Shown here: piece after piece, positions 8,962 to 17,356 of the stretch
Layout of the letters: each line of letters begins with the position of its first letter
Position numbering within the stretch: position 1 is the first letter of the stretch
Source: Lactococcus nasutitermitis
GTDB taxonomy: Bacteria; Bacillota; Bacilli; Lactobacillales; Streptococcaceae
Assembly: GCF_018403765.1 (NCBI RefSeq)
Contig: NZ_BOVQ01000006.1
Span: 1-64,000 of the forward strand
Direction of reading: 5' to 3'
Length of the DNA stretch: 64,000 nucleotides
The notes under the pieces: generated by a model
What the model was told of the DNA's origin: nothing
Databases searched by the model: none
Seen by the model: the letters and a program-made list of their open reading frames with translations, nothing else
Position numbers and translations under genes: made by a program

Positions 8962-10094
8962 GTTTTAATACGAACTAAGATGAGAAAAGCAATCAATGCA
9001 CCTAGAGATGAAAACCAGCTTACTCCGAAGAAATGCGGGAAACTGATAAATAATGTACCGCCTGCAATACCGCCGATAGTGGAAGCGAGATAAACCGTGG
9101 CTGAAAAGAGGCTTGAAGTTGTACCCAGCGCTTGTGGGGAACTTTCTTGAATGAGGGTCATCCATTGTGGAAATTGAATACCGCCAAGAAGGAAAAAGAT
9201 GAAAAGTGTGGCTATTGCAAGGACAAGATGAGTTGAAAAAGGGACGAAAAAGAAGACGATGGCGATAGTGAGTAAAACGAGACTTAGAAGTTTACTACTT
9301 CCAAAATGTAGGGTAAGTCGTGGGCTGAGAATGGAGCCTAAAAGTTGTCCGACACCGAGAAAAAGCATGGCAAATCCGATAATTTCTACAGGGAGATGAA
9401 AACCTTTTGCTAACCAAGTGCCGATGAATGTTGTGTTGCTGTAAACACCAATGAAGAAGATAAGGAGTGCGAGAAAATAGAGTCTGGTACGTTGATTGCT
9501 AAAAATGTGTCGATAAGGGCTGAAAAATGAGTGGTTGATTGGTTTTGGCGTTTGGATAGTAGGTAAAAGTTTGGCTAAAATGATAAAAAGAATGGCAGAT
9601 AAGAGGGCAATAATAATAAATGGAAATTGCCAAATGATAGAAGCAAGGACTGAGCCGATAGGAACACCGGCAATAGCTGATACGGATACACCAGCGCCAA
9701 TCGTTGCCATGAGTTTTATCCGATTTTGTCCATCAACTAAAGTGGGGACGGCGGCATAAATTTGTGGCATGATGAAGCTTGCGGAAATTCCGGCAAAGAG
9801 ACGAAAAATAATCATCCAAGCAAAATTTGGCGCAAAAGCGCAGAAAAATGTGGAGAGTCCAAATCCGATAAGTCCTGCAAGAATGATGTGCTTGCGATTT
9901 TTTCCTTCGGATAATGGACCTGCGAGCAAGGCAAAGATAGCATATCCTAGTGCATAAGCGGAAACCATCCATCCTGCAATGGCGAGGCTAATGTGATAAT
10001 TTTGGGCGAGAATGGGTAAAAGTGGGGAAATCAATAGAGAATCTGTGCCGATGAGAAAGATAGTTAAAAAGAATGTTATAGAAAATTTTTTCAT
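8949..10094 (-). CDS. MFS transporter (DHA1-like), 12 helices
   Basis: This 381-aa major facilitator protein has twelve predicted membrane helices. Helix 1 contains a conserved-looking Asp in FLIGTDSLLISPLLP, the loop 2-3 motif is LAGPLSEGKNRK, and helix 5 carries GAGVSVSAIAGVPIGS, typical of proton-driven drug or sugar exporters. Substrate is unknown. It is divergently transcribed from a TetR gene, the usual layout for a locally repressed efflux pump. The ATG is preceded by an AAAAAGG-type site. Confidence 0.82.
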   Translation of the reverse strand: MKKFSITFFLTIFLIGTDSLLISPLLPILAQNYHISLAIAGWMVSAYALGYAIFALLAGPLSEGKNRKHIILAGLIGFGLSTFFCAFAPNFAWMIIFRLFAGISASFIMPQIYAAVPTLVDGQNRIKLMATIGAGVSVSAIAGVPIGSVLASIIWQFPFIIIALLSAILFIILAKLLPTIQTPKPINHSFFSPYRHIFSNQRTRLYFLALLIFFIGVYSNTTFIGTWLAKGFHLPVEIIGFAMLFLGVGQLLGSILSPRLTLHFGSSKLLSLVLLTIAIVFFFVPFSTHLVLAIATLFIFFLLGGIQFPQWMTLIQESSPQALGTTSSLFSATVYLASTIGGIAGGTLFISFPHFFGVSWFSSLGALIAFLILVRIKTKKS

Positions 10095-10108
10095 GTTAGA
10101 TGACCTTT

Positions 10109-10128
10109 TTAGTTAATTATTTAGTTAA
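10109..10128. promoter_or_regulatory. Possible TetR operator between MFS and tetR
   Basis: Two direct TTAGTTAA repeats (10109-10116 and 10121-10128) are spaced 12 nt apart in the divergent intergenic region, and an inverted TTAACT lies nearby at 10144. Binding is inferred from position only. Confidence 0.4.
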
Positions 10129-10260
10129 AAAATATCTTTATTTTTAACTTTCTCATGTAGTTTATCGCTTTTGGTTAAATTTGTCAAGAAAAAATAACTT
10201 TTTTGGTGAAAAAAGTGGTAAAATGAGGAGGAAAGGAATTGAACAGGTCTTGAATTTATT

Positions 10261-10797
10261 ATGAAAACAAAAGAAAAAATTTTGCAAGTGGCGGAAAAAC
10301 TAGTGATGGTGAATGGTTTTGGGAATGTGACTTTGAGCGAAATTGCGCAGAATGTGGGAATTAGTGCAGCTGCGTTGTATAAACATTTTAAAAATAAGGA
10401 GGAACTTTGGCTGGCGCTGGCAAAGAATTATACGGATAAGATTTCGGCAAAGTTGTTTCCTTTTGAGGTGGCTGATGGGGCAACGCAGGCTCAGATTGTG
10501 CATGATTGGCTGTGGGCGCTTTGTGAGGGGAAATTTCTTGCTTTGCAGACGGAACCGGAAATGTTTGCACTTTATACGGAGTTTCTGGAGGATAAGACTG
10601 TGGCAAATCAGGAACATTCGCGTGAATTGATGGCGAGTTTTGCGCAGGCAACGGGGATTGAAAATCGTAAGGAAATTCGGACGTTGTTTGATATTTTTGC
10701 GAAAGTGATGAATCCTTATTTTGTGGCGGAATGGGACGAGGACTATCAGGAAAAATTTGAGCGGATTTGGATGGTTGTCAAAGGATTTTATGAATAA
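10261..10797 (+). CDS. TetR-family regulator
   Basis: This 178-aa protein has an N-terminal TetR helix-turn-helix (VTLSEIAQNVGISAAALYKHFKNKEELW, residues about 21-48) and an all-helical ligand domain. It is divergent from the MFS exporter and probably represses it. A TAAAAT -10 at 10211 and AGGAGG at 10216 lie upstream, but that AGGAGG is about 40 nt from the ATG, so initiation is not well explained. A structured repeat begins 4 nt after the stop. Confidence 0.82.
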   Translation: MKTKEKILQVAEKLVMVNGFGNVTLSEIAQNVGISAAALYKHFKNKEELWLALAKNYTDKISAKLFPFEVADGATQAQIVHDWLWALCEGKFLALQTEPEMFALYTEFLEDKTVANQEHSRELMASFAQATGIENRKEIRTLFDIFAKVMNPYFVAEWDEDYQEKFERIWMVVKGFYE

Positions 10798-10801
10798 ATT
10801 A

Positions 10802-10900
10802 TTTTTGACAGGGTACAAACTTACAACTTCATTATAAGTTCACCCTGTCCGAGAAGGCTGAGAATAAATTCTCTAGCCTCTACGGCAGTTCTGTCAAAAA
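10802..10900 (+). repeat. ~100-bp structured repeat, copy B
   Basis: It runs from TTTTTGACAGGGT to CAGTTCTGTCAAAAA. Hairpin 1 pairs GACAGGGT with ACCCTGTC around a second stem AACTT..AAGTT; hairpin 2 is GGCTGAGAAT/ATTCTCTAGCC. It starts 4 nt after the tetR stop codon and differs from copy D at only a few bases. Confidence 0.9.
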
Positions 10901-10926
10901 AAATCGTGAAATTTCACGATTTTTTT
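10896..10926. terminator. Bidirectional terminator tetR/mnmE
   Basis: AAAAATCGTGAAA/TTTCACGATTTTT is a perfect inverted repeat with T-runs on both strands, overlapping the 3' end of mnmE and the end of repeat copy B. Confidence 0.85.
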
Positions 10927-12292
10927 ATTTTCCAAGGCAGAATTGACTAAAGAGTTGAGTGATGAGTTCGTCAGGTGCGGCGTCACCAGTGATTTCTCCG
11001 AGAAGTTGCCAGCAGCGCGTGATGTCAACTTGGACGAGGTCAACGGGTAAGCCAGCTGCAAGGCTCGCATTTGCCTCGCTGAGTGCTTGAAGTGCTTGTT
11101 CGACGAGCGTGATGTGGCGGGCGTTCGATAGGACAATGTCATCGGTACTTGCGGACAGGTCGCCGGCAAAGAAAAGTTCGGAAATATTTTTTGACAGGCT
11201 GTCCAAACCTTGATTTTTCAATGCAGAAATTTTGACAGTTTTGTCAAAAAGTTCGGAACTGTTGATTTTTTCTGGTAAGTCAGTTTTATTTAGCAAAATG
11301 ATGCGTTTTGTGTTTTTTGACAGTTCTGTCAAAAATAAATCTTGCTCTGTCAGCGCTTCTGACGCGTCCAGCACGAGCAAAACAAGGTCAGCTTCTTGCA
11401 TGGCTTTGACCGAGCGCTCGACACCGATTTTTTCAACGATATCATCTGTTTCACGAATACCAGCGGTGTCAATCAGCTCAAGGGGGACTCCACCGATATT
11501 GGCAAACTCGGAAATTGTGTCGCGCGTTGTGCCTGCAATATCAGTGACAATCGCTTTTTCCTCGCGCAGTAGCTGATTGAGCAGGCTTGATTTCCCAACA
11601 TTTGGACGTCCGATAATCGCTGTTTTTATACCTTCACGCAGGACTTTTCCGCGTTTTGCAGTCGCGAGAAGATTTGCCAGAAGATGTTCGAAATCCGCTG
11701 TTTTCTCACGTAACATCTGACTGGTCATCGTCTCAACATCGTCGTACTCAGGATAGTCGATATTGACCTCGACTTGTGCCAGCGTTTCGAGAATTTCCTG
11801 TCGAATGTTGCCAATCAAATGTGACAAGGAACCGTCCAGCTGTTTAACCGCAATCTGTGCGGCTTTGTCCGTTTTTGCGCGAATCAAATCCATGACAGAT
11901 TCTGCCTGTGCGAGGTCCATGCGGCCGTTCAAAAACGCACGTTTGGTAAATTCGCCAGGCTCAGCGAGGCGTGCACCTTGCCGAATGAGAAGTTGCAAAA
12001 TTTCTTGTGTGACGGCAATTCCGCCGTGTGTGTTGATTTCGACAATATCCTCGCGCGTGAAAGTTTTTGGCGAACGAAAAACGCTTGTCATCACTTCATC
12101 TAGCAGATTTTCTTTATCAACAATGTGTCCATAATTTATCGTGTGACTGGCGACTTTTGCCAAGTCTGTTCCACGGAACACACGATTTGCAATCGCCACA
12201 GCATCGCTTCCGCTCATGCGTACAATCGAAATTGCGCCTTCACCAAGAGGAGTCGAAATCGCAGCAATCGTGTCAAATTCTTTTGTTATCAT
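10925..12292 (-). CDS. mnmE: tRNA modification GTPase MnmE (TrmE)
   Basis: MnmE (455 aa) works with MnmG to add the 5-carboxymethylaminomethyl group to U34 of certain tRNAs. It has the N-terminal folate-binding domain ([18 protein letters not shown]), the G domain with GRPNVGKS at 228-235, DTAG at 275-278 and NKTD, and the catalytic C-terminal CLGK (Cys452). Residues 321-326 (LTELSK) are encoded by an exact copy of the window's dispersed palindrome, in register with the normal MnmE sequence. mnmG is not in the window. Confidence 0.96.
   Translation of the reverse strand: MITKEFDTIAAISTPLGEGAISIVRMSGSDAVAIANRVFRGTDLAKVASHTINYGHIVDKENLLDEVMTSVFRSPKTFTREDIVEINTHGGIAVTQEILQLLIRQGARLAEPGEFTKRAFLNGRMDLAQAESVMDLIRAKTDKAAQIAVKQLDGSLSHLIGNIRQEILETLAQVEVNIDYPEYDDVETMTSQMLREKTADFEHLLANLLATAKRGKVLREGIKTAIIGRPNVGKSSLLNQLLREEKAIVTDIAGTTRDTISEFANIGGVPLELIDTAGIRETDDIVEKIGVERSVKAMQEADLVLLVLDASEALTEQDLFLTELSKNTKRIILLNKTDLPEKINSSELFDKTVKISALKNQGLDSLSKNISELFFAGDLSASTDDIVLSNARHITLVEQALQALSEANASLAAGLPVDLVQVDITRCWQLLGEITGDAAPDELITQLFSQFCLGK
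11230..11249. repeat. Palindrome copy inside mnmE (imperfect)
   Basis: TTTTGACAGTTTTGTCAAAA, one mismatch from the consensus. On the coding strand it is read as Phe-Asp-Lys-Thr-Val-Lys. Confidence 0.7.
11314..11335. repeat. Palindrome copy inside mnmE (exact)
   Basis: An exact 22-bp copy (core TTTGACAGTTCTGTCAAA). The mnmE strand reads it as Phe-Leu-Thr-Glu-Leu-Ser-Lys. Confidence 0.85.
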
Positions 12293-12388
12293 TCATCTAT
12301 TTTACCTCATTTTCAAGAAAAAAAGAACCATCTGTACCTGCAAAAAGAAGATTTGTCTTACAACGAAATATTATTTTTGTGGTTTATA

Positions 12389-12410
12389 TTTTTGACAGAA
12401 CTGTCAAAAA
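12389..12410. repeat. Palindrome copy between mnmE and rsuA
   Basis: An exact 22-bp copy (core TTTGACAGAACTGTCAAA) in the divergent intergenic region, about 50 nt upstream of the rsuA -10. Confidence 0.85.
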
Positions 12411-12458
12411 ATTTTTTCTCTCAACTTGTAAAATTCTGCTCTTTATAGGCTTTTATTG

Positions 12459-12464
12459 TATAAT
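12459..12464 (+). promoter_or_regulatory. -10 of a probably leaderless rsuA-family gene
   Basis: A perfect TATAAT ends 7 nt before the ATG at 12471, so transcription should start at or next to the start codon. No ribosome-binding site fits in between. No clear -35 was found. Confidence 0.6.
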
Positions 12465-12470
12465 AAGAGC

Positions 12471-13181
12471 ATGAGACTCGATAAATATTTAGCAGAAAGT
12501 GGTTTGGGAACGCGTTCCGAAGTCAAAACTTTCATCAAAAAAGGGCGTGTCAGGGTAAATGACAAACTTGTCAAAACAGATAAATTTCAAGTAGATGCCA
12601 ATCAAGATATTGTCAAATTTGACGACAGTTTGGTCAATCATCAAACCTTGTTTTACTATATGATGAATAAACCTGCTGGAGTGGTCAGCGTCACACAGGA
12701 TAATTTGCACAAAACCGTGCTAGAATTATTGTCAGCCGAGGATTATCGGACAGATATTTTTCCTGCTGGACGGCTGGATAAAGATACGGAGGGTTTGCTA
12801 TTTTTGACCAATGATGGCGGGCTGGCGCATGATTTGCTCAGTCCACATAAGCACGTGGAAAAAGAGTATTTCGCGCGGATTGAGGGACGAGTGACGCAAG
12901 AAACGGTTCTGCGCTTTGCAGAGGGAATCGAACTTCACGGAGAAAAAGGAAATCCTTTCACGGGCGAGCTTTTCATTGAAAAATCTAGCGAAATTTCCGA
13001 AATTCGCCTGATTATTCATCGCGGTGTTTATCATCAAGTCAAGCGAATGTTTCTCGCACTTGATATGAAAGTTATCTATTTAAAACGCCTGCGCATGGGG
13101 ACTTTGGCGCTTGATATGCGACTTGAAGCTGGCAATTATCGTGCATTGACGGCACATGAATTAGAAGAACTTAAAAATTAA
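12471..13181 (+). CDS. Pseudouridine synthase, RsuA/RluB family
   Basis: This 236-aa enzyme isomerises a uridine in rRNA; RsuA itself acts on 16S U516. It has an N-terminal S4 RNA-binding domain (MRLDKYLAESGLGTRSEV...GRVRVN) and the catalytic motif GRLDKDTEGLL with Asp103. The C-terminal HRGVYHQVKRMF is typical of the family. Short length and the single S4 domain favour RsuA over RluB. The ATG at 12471 is chosen over an in-frame TTG at 12456 that overlaps the promoter. Confidence 0.88.
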   Translation: MRLDKYLAESGLGTRSEVKTFIKKGRVRVNDKLVKTDKFQVDANQDIVKFDDSLVNHQTLFYYMMNKPAGVVSVTQDNLHKTVLELLSAEDYRTDIFPAGRLDKDTEGLLFLTNDGGLAHDLLSPHKHVEKEYFARIEGRVTQETVLRFAEGIELHGEKGNPFTGELFIEKSSEISEIRLIIHRGVYHQVKRMFLALDMKVIYLKRLRMGTLALDMRLEAGNYRALTAHELEELKN

Positions 13182-13207
13182 ATAAAATTGATAAATGGAG
13201 GGATAAA

Positions 13208-13942
13208 ATGAACCCTGTTTCAGTAAAAGAACTTGTTGTCAAATTTGACAAAAGCATCATTTTAGATAAGTTGTCCATCGAACTCAAAGAAGGCGAAATA
13301 GTAGGTCTGATAGGTCCGTCAGGTGCTGGAAAATCAACATTTATCAATAGTTTGCTCGGAATGCAAGCTGTCAATAGTGGAAAAATTGAGATTTTTAATA
13401 CAGAAATACCAAACAGAAAAATGATGAGTAAAATTGGTTTTATGGCGCAGTCTGATGCACTTTTTGACGAACTCACAGGACAACAAAATCTGGAATTTTT
13501 CGCTAGTTTACAAGGAATTTCTCATCAAAATTTTTTGACAGAACTGTCAAAAACCGCAAAAACAGTCAATTTGACAACTGACCTCGGAAAAAAGCTGTCA
13601 AACTACTCAGGAGGAATGAAACGTCGTCTGTCTCTTGCGATTGCGTTGCAAACAGATGCTCCCTTGCTCCTCTTAGATGAACCGACAGTTGGAATTGATC
13701 CAGAACTGCGCCAGAAAATCTGGGAAGAACTGCGCGCGCAAGCAAGTCTCGGAAAGACAATTCTCATGACAACACACGTGATGGACGAAGCTGAGCGCTG
13801 CGACAAAGTTTTGCTCCTGCGCCAAGGACATTTTGTCGCCCAAGGCAGCCCAAGTGAAATCAAAGAAAAATACAATAGCACAAGCATTGAAGAAGCCTTT
13901 ATCAAAGCAGGTGAAGAACTTGAAAGTGAGGATTTACTATGA
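13208..13942 (+). CDS. ABC transporter ATP-binding protein
   Basis: This 244-aa ATPase energises the permease encoded next. Walker A GPSGAGKST (about 37-45), signature YSGGMKRRLSLA, Walker B LLLLDEPTVGID and the H-loop THVMDEAERC are intact. The class matches ABC-2 type exporters of drugs or lipids (DrrA/NatA-like). GGAGGG precedes the ATG and the stop overlaps the permease start as ATGA, so the two are translationally coupled. An exact copy of the dispersed palindrome lies inside and is read as FLTELSK. Confidence 0.9.
   Translation: MNPVSVKELVVKFDKSIILDKLSIELKEGEIVGLIGPSGAGKSTFINSLLGMQAVNSGKIEIFNTEIPNRKMMSKIGFMAQSDALFDELTGQQNLEFFASLQGISHQNFLTELSKTAKTVNLTTDLGKKLSNYSGGMKRRLSLAIALQTDAPLLLLDEPTVGIDPELRQKIWEELRAQASLGKTILMTTHVMDEAERCDKVLLLRQGHFVAQGSPSEIKEKYNSTSIEEAFIKAGEELESEDLL
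13532..13553. repeat. Palindrome copy inside the ABC ATPase gene
   Basis: An exact 22-bp copy, read in frame as Phe-Leu-Thr-Glu-Leu-Ser-Lys between the Q-loop region and the signature motif. Confidence 0.85.
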
Positions 13943-15084
13943 GAATTTTTGCTATTTTTCGTCGCATTCTTTTGCAACGTCGAGAAGATAAACGCTCCCT
14001 TGCCTTACTATTCATCGCGCCACTTTTGATTTTGACCTTGATGTATTTTCTCATGCAAACACCGTCAAATGTCAAATACCGTGTGGGAATTGATAATCGT
14101 GCAGAAAATACAGAACTCGTGAATGCTCTCAAAACGAGCAAAAAACTCACGATTTTTCATGTCAATAATAGTCAGCGCCACACGATAAATTCAAAAAATC
14201 TTGATGCTGTGATTGTCATTGACAAAACGCGCGTAGATACCACTTTTTCCAATCAGTCAATCGCTTCAAGTCGCGTGATAGATGGACTTGTCACACAAGC
14301 TGTCCAAGAAACACAAGCAAAATTCGCCAGTATTGCCACACAAAATACACTCAAAAAACTAACTGCTCAGCTCGTCACAACAAATCCCACACTTGCCCAG
14401 CAAATCAAGACAAAGCTGAACAATCTGCAAAATCCGACGAGCTTAAGTCTGCACACACATTATCTCTATGGAAATAGTAATCCGTCCACGTTCAATGATT
14501 TAGCACCAGCTTTCATTGGCGGATTTGTCTTCTTCTTTGTCTTTCTGATTTCTGGTATTTCGCTGGTCAATGAACGCACGAGCGGAACTTTGGAGCGAAT
14601 GTTGACAACACCTGTGAAACGAAGTGAGATTGTTGCAGGTTATACGCTGGCTTACGGACTTCTTGCTCTGCTACAAACAGCCGTTATCGTCAGTTTTAGT
14701 CATTGGGTGCTTGCTGTTCAGGTCAATGGTAATCTTATCTGGGTTTTCATCATCAACTTTTTGCTCGCGCTCATTGCGCTACTGGCTGGACTGCTTTTTT
14801 CTACTTTGGCAAAAACCGAGTTTCAGTTCGTCCAGTTTATCCCGATTGTGATTGTGCCACAATTCCTCTTTTCAGGAATTATCAATGTTTCCACAATGTC
14901 TGAACCCTTGCAATGGATTGCTCATGTCATTCCAGTTTATTATGCCATCCAAGCCTTACAAGTCGTGATTAAACGAGGCGAAGGATTTTCCAATATTGTG
15001 GTTAATTTACTCATTCTCCTTGTGATTTCTCTCCTTCTTTATCTCCTCAATATCCTCTCACTGAAACGCTTGAGACATACCTGA
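13939..15084 (+). CDS. ABC-2 type transporter permease
   Basis: This 381-aa permease has one N-terminal membrane helix (about residues 20-40), a long extracytoplasmic domain (about 45-185), and five C-terminal helices, the ABC2_membrane_3 layout. The motif LVNERTSGTLERMLTTPVKRSEIVAGY before the second transmembrane block is characteristic. With the preceding ATPase it forms an exporter of unknown substrate. The two genes overlap by 4 nt. A repeat element lies downstream. Confidence 0.88.
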   Translation: MRIFAIFRRILLQRREDKRSLALLFIAPLLILTLMYFLMQTPSNVKYRVGIDNRAENTELVNALKTSKKLTIFHVNNSQRHTINSKNLDAVIVIDKTRVDTTFSNQSIASSRVIDGLVTQAVQETQAKFASIATQNTLKKLTAQLVTTNPTLAQQIKTKLNNLQNPTSLSLHTHYLYGNSNPSTFNDLAPAFIGGFVFFFVFLISGISLVNERTSGTLERMLTTPVKRSEIVAGYTLAYGLLALLQTAVIVSFSHWVLAVQVNGNLIWVFIINFLLALIALLAGLLFSTLAKTEFQFVQFIPIVIVPQFLFSGIINVSTMSEPLQWIAHVIPVYYAIQALQVVIKRGEGFSNIVVNLLILLVISLLLYLLNILSLKRLRHT

Positions 15085-15109
15085 TAACTAATTTTAGTGT
15101 TATAAGTAT

Positions 15110-15299
15110 CACTGCCCGTATCTCCGCTGATTTCATCAGCTACGCTGTTCGTTTTGACTATCCGCTAAAGCGAATGCAAAAAAGGCAAGCCACTATCTGC
15201 ACTGCGCTACGAATGTCCGTTTGCTTAGGTGCTGAAGCACCAAGAGCAAAAGGCAAAGTGTCAATGGTCAGACGGAAGCCACTTTGGTGGACTTCCTAG
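15110..15299 (+). repeat. CACTGCCCGTA repeat family, long copy
   Basis: About 190 bp without a convincing gene. It starts CACTGCCCGTA and ends GGTCAGACGGAAGCC...GGACTTCCTAG, the same end blocks as 6808-6870. The inner part has small hairpins (CTGATTTCATCAG) and looks like a non-autonomous repeat of unknown type. Confidence 0.55.
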
Positions 15300-15324
15300 A
15301 TACTTCATTCTCAAACGCATTATC

Positions 15325-15453
15325 ATGCTGATTGGAATTTTGAAAAGTCGTCTTCCGCAAAAGTTTTTCATGTGGATAAATATTGTCAGTGGCTTGGTCG
15401 TCCTTATTTACGGAATTTATCTGCTCGTTCAGGCGCTGATGATGATTTTTTGA
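15325..15453 (+). CDS. 42-aa membrane peptide, possibly a LysE-type remnant
   Basis: The peptide MLIGILKSRLPQKFFMWINI... has one hydrophobic helix and resembles the C-terminal end of a LysE/RhtB exporter. No good ribosome-binding site is seen before 15325. It is either a small membrane protein or the tail of a lost gene, with the preceding repeat marking the break. A strong terminator follows, so some transcription probably reaches it. Confidence 0.35.
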   Translation: MLIGILKSRLPQKFFMWINIVSGLVVLIYGIYLLVQALMMIF

Positions 15454-15472
15454 AAGATAAATGTAAAAAAAT

Positions 15473-15507
15473 AAAAGTAAATGCAGAATATCTGCATTTA
15501 CTTTTTT
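15473..15507 (+). terminator. Terminator
   Basis: A 15-bp perfect stem (AAAAGTAAATGCAGA and its complement), a 3-nt loop and a T-run close the ABC transporter region. Confidence 0.88.
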
Positions 15508-15533
15508 CGTGTTACACTAGATTTATCAAATAA

Positions 15534-15779
15534 ATGTGCATAGAATACTATTGTCACAATATTGCTAGTATGAATATAAAAGTATTGGATAGGATAAGAA
15601 AAAATGAAAATAAACTTAGAAAAATGATGACTTTAGCTGTTTTTATCATATTAGAAACGATTTATATTATGTATTTGTATTCGGGAAATTTAGGAAGCAT
15701 TATTGTTGTAACAATTTTTTGTTTAATTATTGCTACGATGTTTAATTTAATTTGGAGATTAGTTGCCTACGCCTTGTGA
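15534..15779 (+). CDS. Small two-helix membrane protein (uncertain)
   Basis: An 81-aa reading frame with two hydrophobic segments in its second half (FIILETIYIMYLYSG and IIVVTIFCLIIATMFNLIW). A shorter version starting at the ATG at 15570 would keep both helices and begin with a basic MNIKVLDRIRKNENKLRK. Neither start has a clear ribosome-binding site. Composition is membrane-protein-like, so the frame is plausible but unproven. Confidence 0.4.
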   Translation: MCIEYYCHNIASMNIKVLDRIRKNENKLRKMMTLAVFIILETIYIMYLYSGNLGSIIVVTIFCLIIATMFNLIWRLVAYAL

Positions 15780-15831
15780 TGGATACCGAAAAGCCAGGGA
15801 AACAAGATGTTGTGGAACTTATAAATATTTG

Positions 15832-15859
15832 AAAAGTCACTATAAAAAGTAACTTTTTT
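15832..15859. terminator. Terminator between small ORF and SDR gene
   Basis: AAAAGTCACT/AGTAACTTTT with one mismatch, an A-rich loop and T-runs. It serves the convergent SDR gene and possibly the small ORF. Confidence 0.6.
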
Positions 15860-15874
15860 CTCCAAAAATTATTT

Positions 15875-16612
15875 TTACCCCAAATAAGCTGTTAAAATTT
15901 TTTTAGCTCGCTCTGGGCTATATTTTTGGGGATTTAATGTGATGAGATTGCCAGTTGCATCAAAAAATTGTCCTGTGATGGTTGAATTGAGGAGTTGTGA
16001 GATGTCCGTCAGCTTCTCATTTGTGAGGGCGCGCGTGTAGGGCATCAAGTCACTTTTGATGTCGCCTGGGAAAAATGCGTTGATGCAGATTTTATGGGCT
16101 TGTAGTTCTTCAGCTAGTAATTTGACAAGTAACGTTTTGTGTGTCAAAAGCCATATTCCGCGCGTGATTGTAGTGTTTTGTTGCTCAAAAATGGGAGCGA
16201 GACGAATGACTTGTGGTAAGCCTGTGATGATGAGAATTTTTGCATTGCCAGAAGCGGTCAACTCAGGCAAAAGCTGCTGTGTCAGCTGATAATGACTGCG
16301 CAGGTTGACAGCAATATTTTCCTCAGCGGTTTTTGCAATGTTTCCAGCAGAATGTATGAGGACATCGAGTTTTTTGTGTTGCAACTTGAATTTCTTTGCA
16401 ATTTGGCGATTTTGTTTGGGAGCTGATAAATCACCGAGAAGATAGGAAATATTGGGATTTTGCGTACTTTCTTGGATTTCTCTCACAGCATTTTTGGCTT
16501 TTTCCTCATTTCGCCCGACGATGACAAGCTCTGTTTCTGGGAGTTTTGCGAGATTTTTGGAAATTGCTTTTCCAACACCAGACGTTCCGCCTGTGATTAA
16601 GATTGTTTTCAT
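15875..16612 (-). CDS. Short-chain dehydrogenase/reductase
   Basis: This 245-aa SDR has the NAD(P)-binding TGGTSGVGKAI (residues 7-17) and the SAGN block. The usual YxxxK catalytic pair is not clear: the region after the third strand reads LLTHKTLLVKLLAEEL, so it may be a divergent or inactive member. The start at 16612 is chosen because AAAGGAAAAACC lies just upstream; a longer frame to 16669 lacks such a site. It is divergent from a TetR gene with palindromic operators in between. Confidence 0.72.
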   Translation of the reverse strand: MKTILITGGTSGVGKAISKNLAKLPETELVIVGRNEEKAKNAVREIQESTQNPNISYLLGDLSAPKQNRQIAKKFKLQHKKLDVLIHSAGNIAKTAEENIAVNLRSHYQLTQQLLPELTASGNAKILIITGLPQVIRLAPIFEQQNTTITRGIWLLTHKTLLVKLLAEELQAHKICINAFFPGDIKSDLMPYTRALTNEKLTDISQLLNSTITGQFFDATGNLITLNPQKYSPERAKKILTAYLG

Positions 16613-16638
16613 GGTTTTTCCTTTATTCAGTTGTTTGT

Positions 16639-16712
16639 ATTTGGACATTTGTCCAAATCCTAAAACCATGATACAATAAAATACATCTTGAAAAAAGTGT
16701 CAAATTTTGACA
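16639..16712. promoter_or_regulatory. Operator-like palindromes between SDR and tetR
   Basis: ATTTGGACATTTGTCCAAAT (16639-16658) is a perfect inverted repeat and TGTCAAATTTTGACA (16698-16712) is another. A half-site pair GGACACTTGTC follows near 16730. They flank the divergent promoters, so the TetR protein of 16760-17335 probably binds here. Confidence 0.55.
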
Positions 16713-16759
16713 AATGTAGTTATCTGGACACTTGTCAAAATTTGACCAAAAGGAAAATA

Positions 16760-17335
16760 ATGAAACAGAATTTGACAAAACCATTAACACGCGGCAATCA
16801 GCGCGTTCTCAAAGATTTTCAGACGCAACTTATTGAATTACTGAAAAAACAGGATTTTGAACATATTTCGGTCAATCAGCTCTGTCAGCTTGCGAATTAT
16901 CCGCGTTCAACTTTCTATAATTATTTTGACGACAAGTATGATTTGCTTGAATTTTTTTTGACAGAACTGTCAAAAAATTTGACAGCCCAAAATCTGCCTT
17001 TCGTCCCTGATTTACCTACACTTATCGAACATTTTGACAAACTTTATGACCTGCTTTTGGAAAATGAAAATTCTGTCAAAAAAATCGTCCAGCACAATCG
17101 CGCAGACGGTTATTTGCAGGCAGCGCTCAGAAATTATTTTTGGAAAATCTCGCAGCAGCTGATGAAAGAAAGTGATGTTGAAAGCTCGGATTTACCACTG
17201 GAATTGGTTTCTGAGCATTGTTTGTCAATCTTGCTGTCTGTCATTGATTGGATTTTTTTGAAACATCATTTTCTTGATAAAATGACCGCACATCAGTATT
17301 TGACAGCCTTGTATGGCAATAAAAAATATTTTTGA
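16760..17335 (+). CDS. TetR-family regulator
   Basis: This 191-aa protein has the TetR helix-turn-helix (ISVNQLCQLANYPRSTFYNYFDDKYDLL) at about residues 30-57 and a C-terminal domain of the TetR_C type found in DhaS-like regulators. AGGAAAATA precedes the ATG at 16760. It probably controls the divergent SDR gene through the palindromes at 16639-16712. Just after the DNA-binding domain an exact copy of the dispersed palindrome is read as [10 protein letters not shown] palindromic terminator overlaps its end. Confidence 0.82.
   Translation: MKQNLTKPLTRGNQRVLKDFQTQLIELLKKQDFEHISVNQLCQLANYPRSTFYNYFDDKYDLLEFFLTELSKNLTAQNLPFVPDLPTLIEHFDKLYDLLLENENSVKKIVQHNRADGYLQAALRNYFWKISQQLMKESDVESSDLPLELVSEHCLSILLSVIDWIFLKHHFLDKMTAHQYLTALYGNKKYF
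16955..16976. repeat. Palindrome copy inside tetR
   Basis: An exact 22-bp copy, read in frame as Phe-Leu-Thr-Glu-Leu-Ser-Lys directly behind the helix-turn-helix domain. Confidence 0.85.
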
Positions 17336-17355
17336 CAAAACTGTCAAAAATATTT
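17324..17355. terminator. Palindromic terminator between two tetR genes
   Basis: AAATATTTTTGACA-AAAC-TGTCAAAAATATTT: a dispersed-palindrome copy (core 17329-17350) with longer AT arms and T-runs on both strands between convergent genes. Confidence 0.75.
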
Positions 17356-17356
17356 T

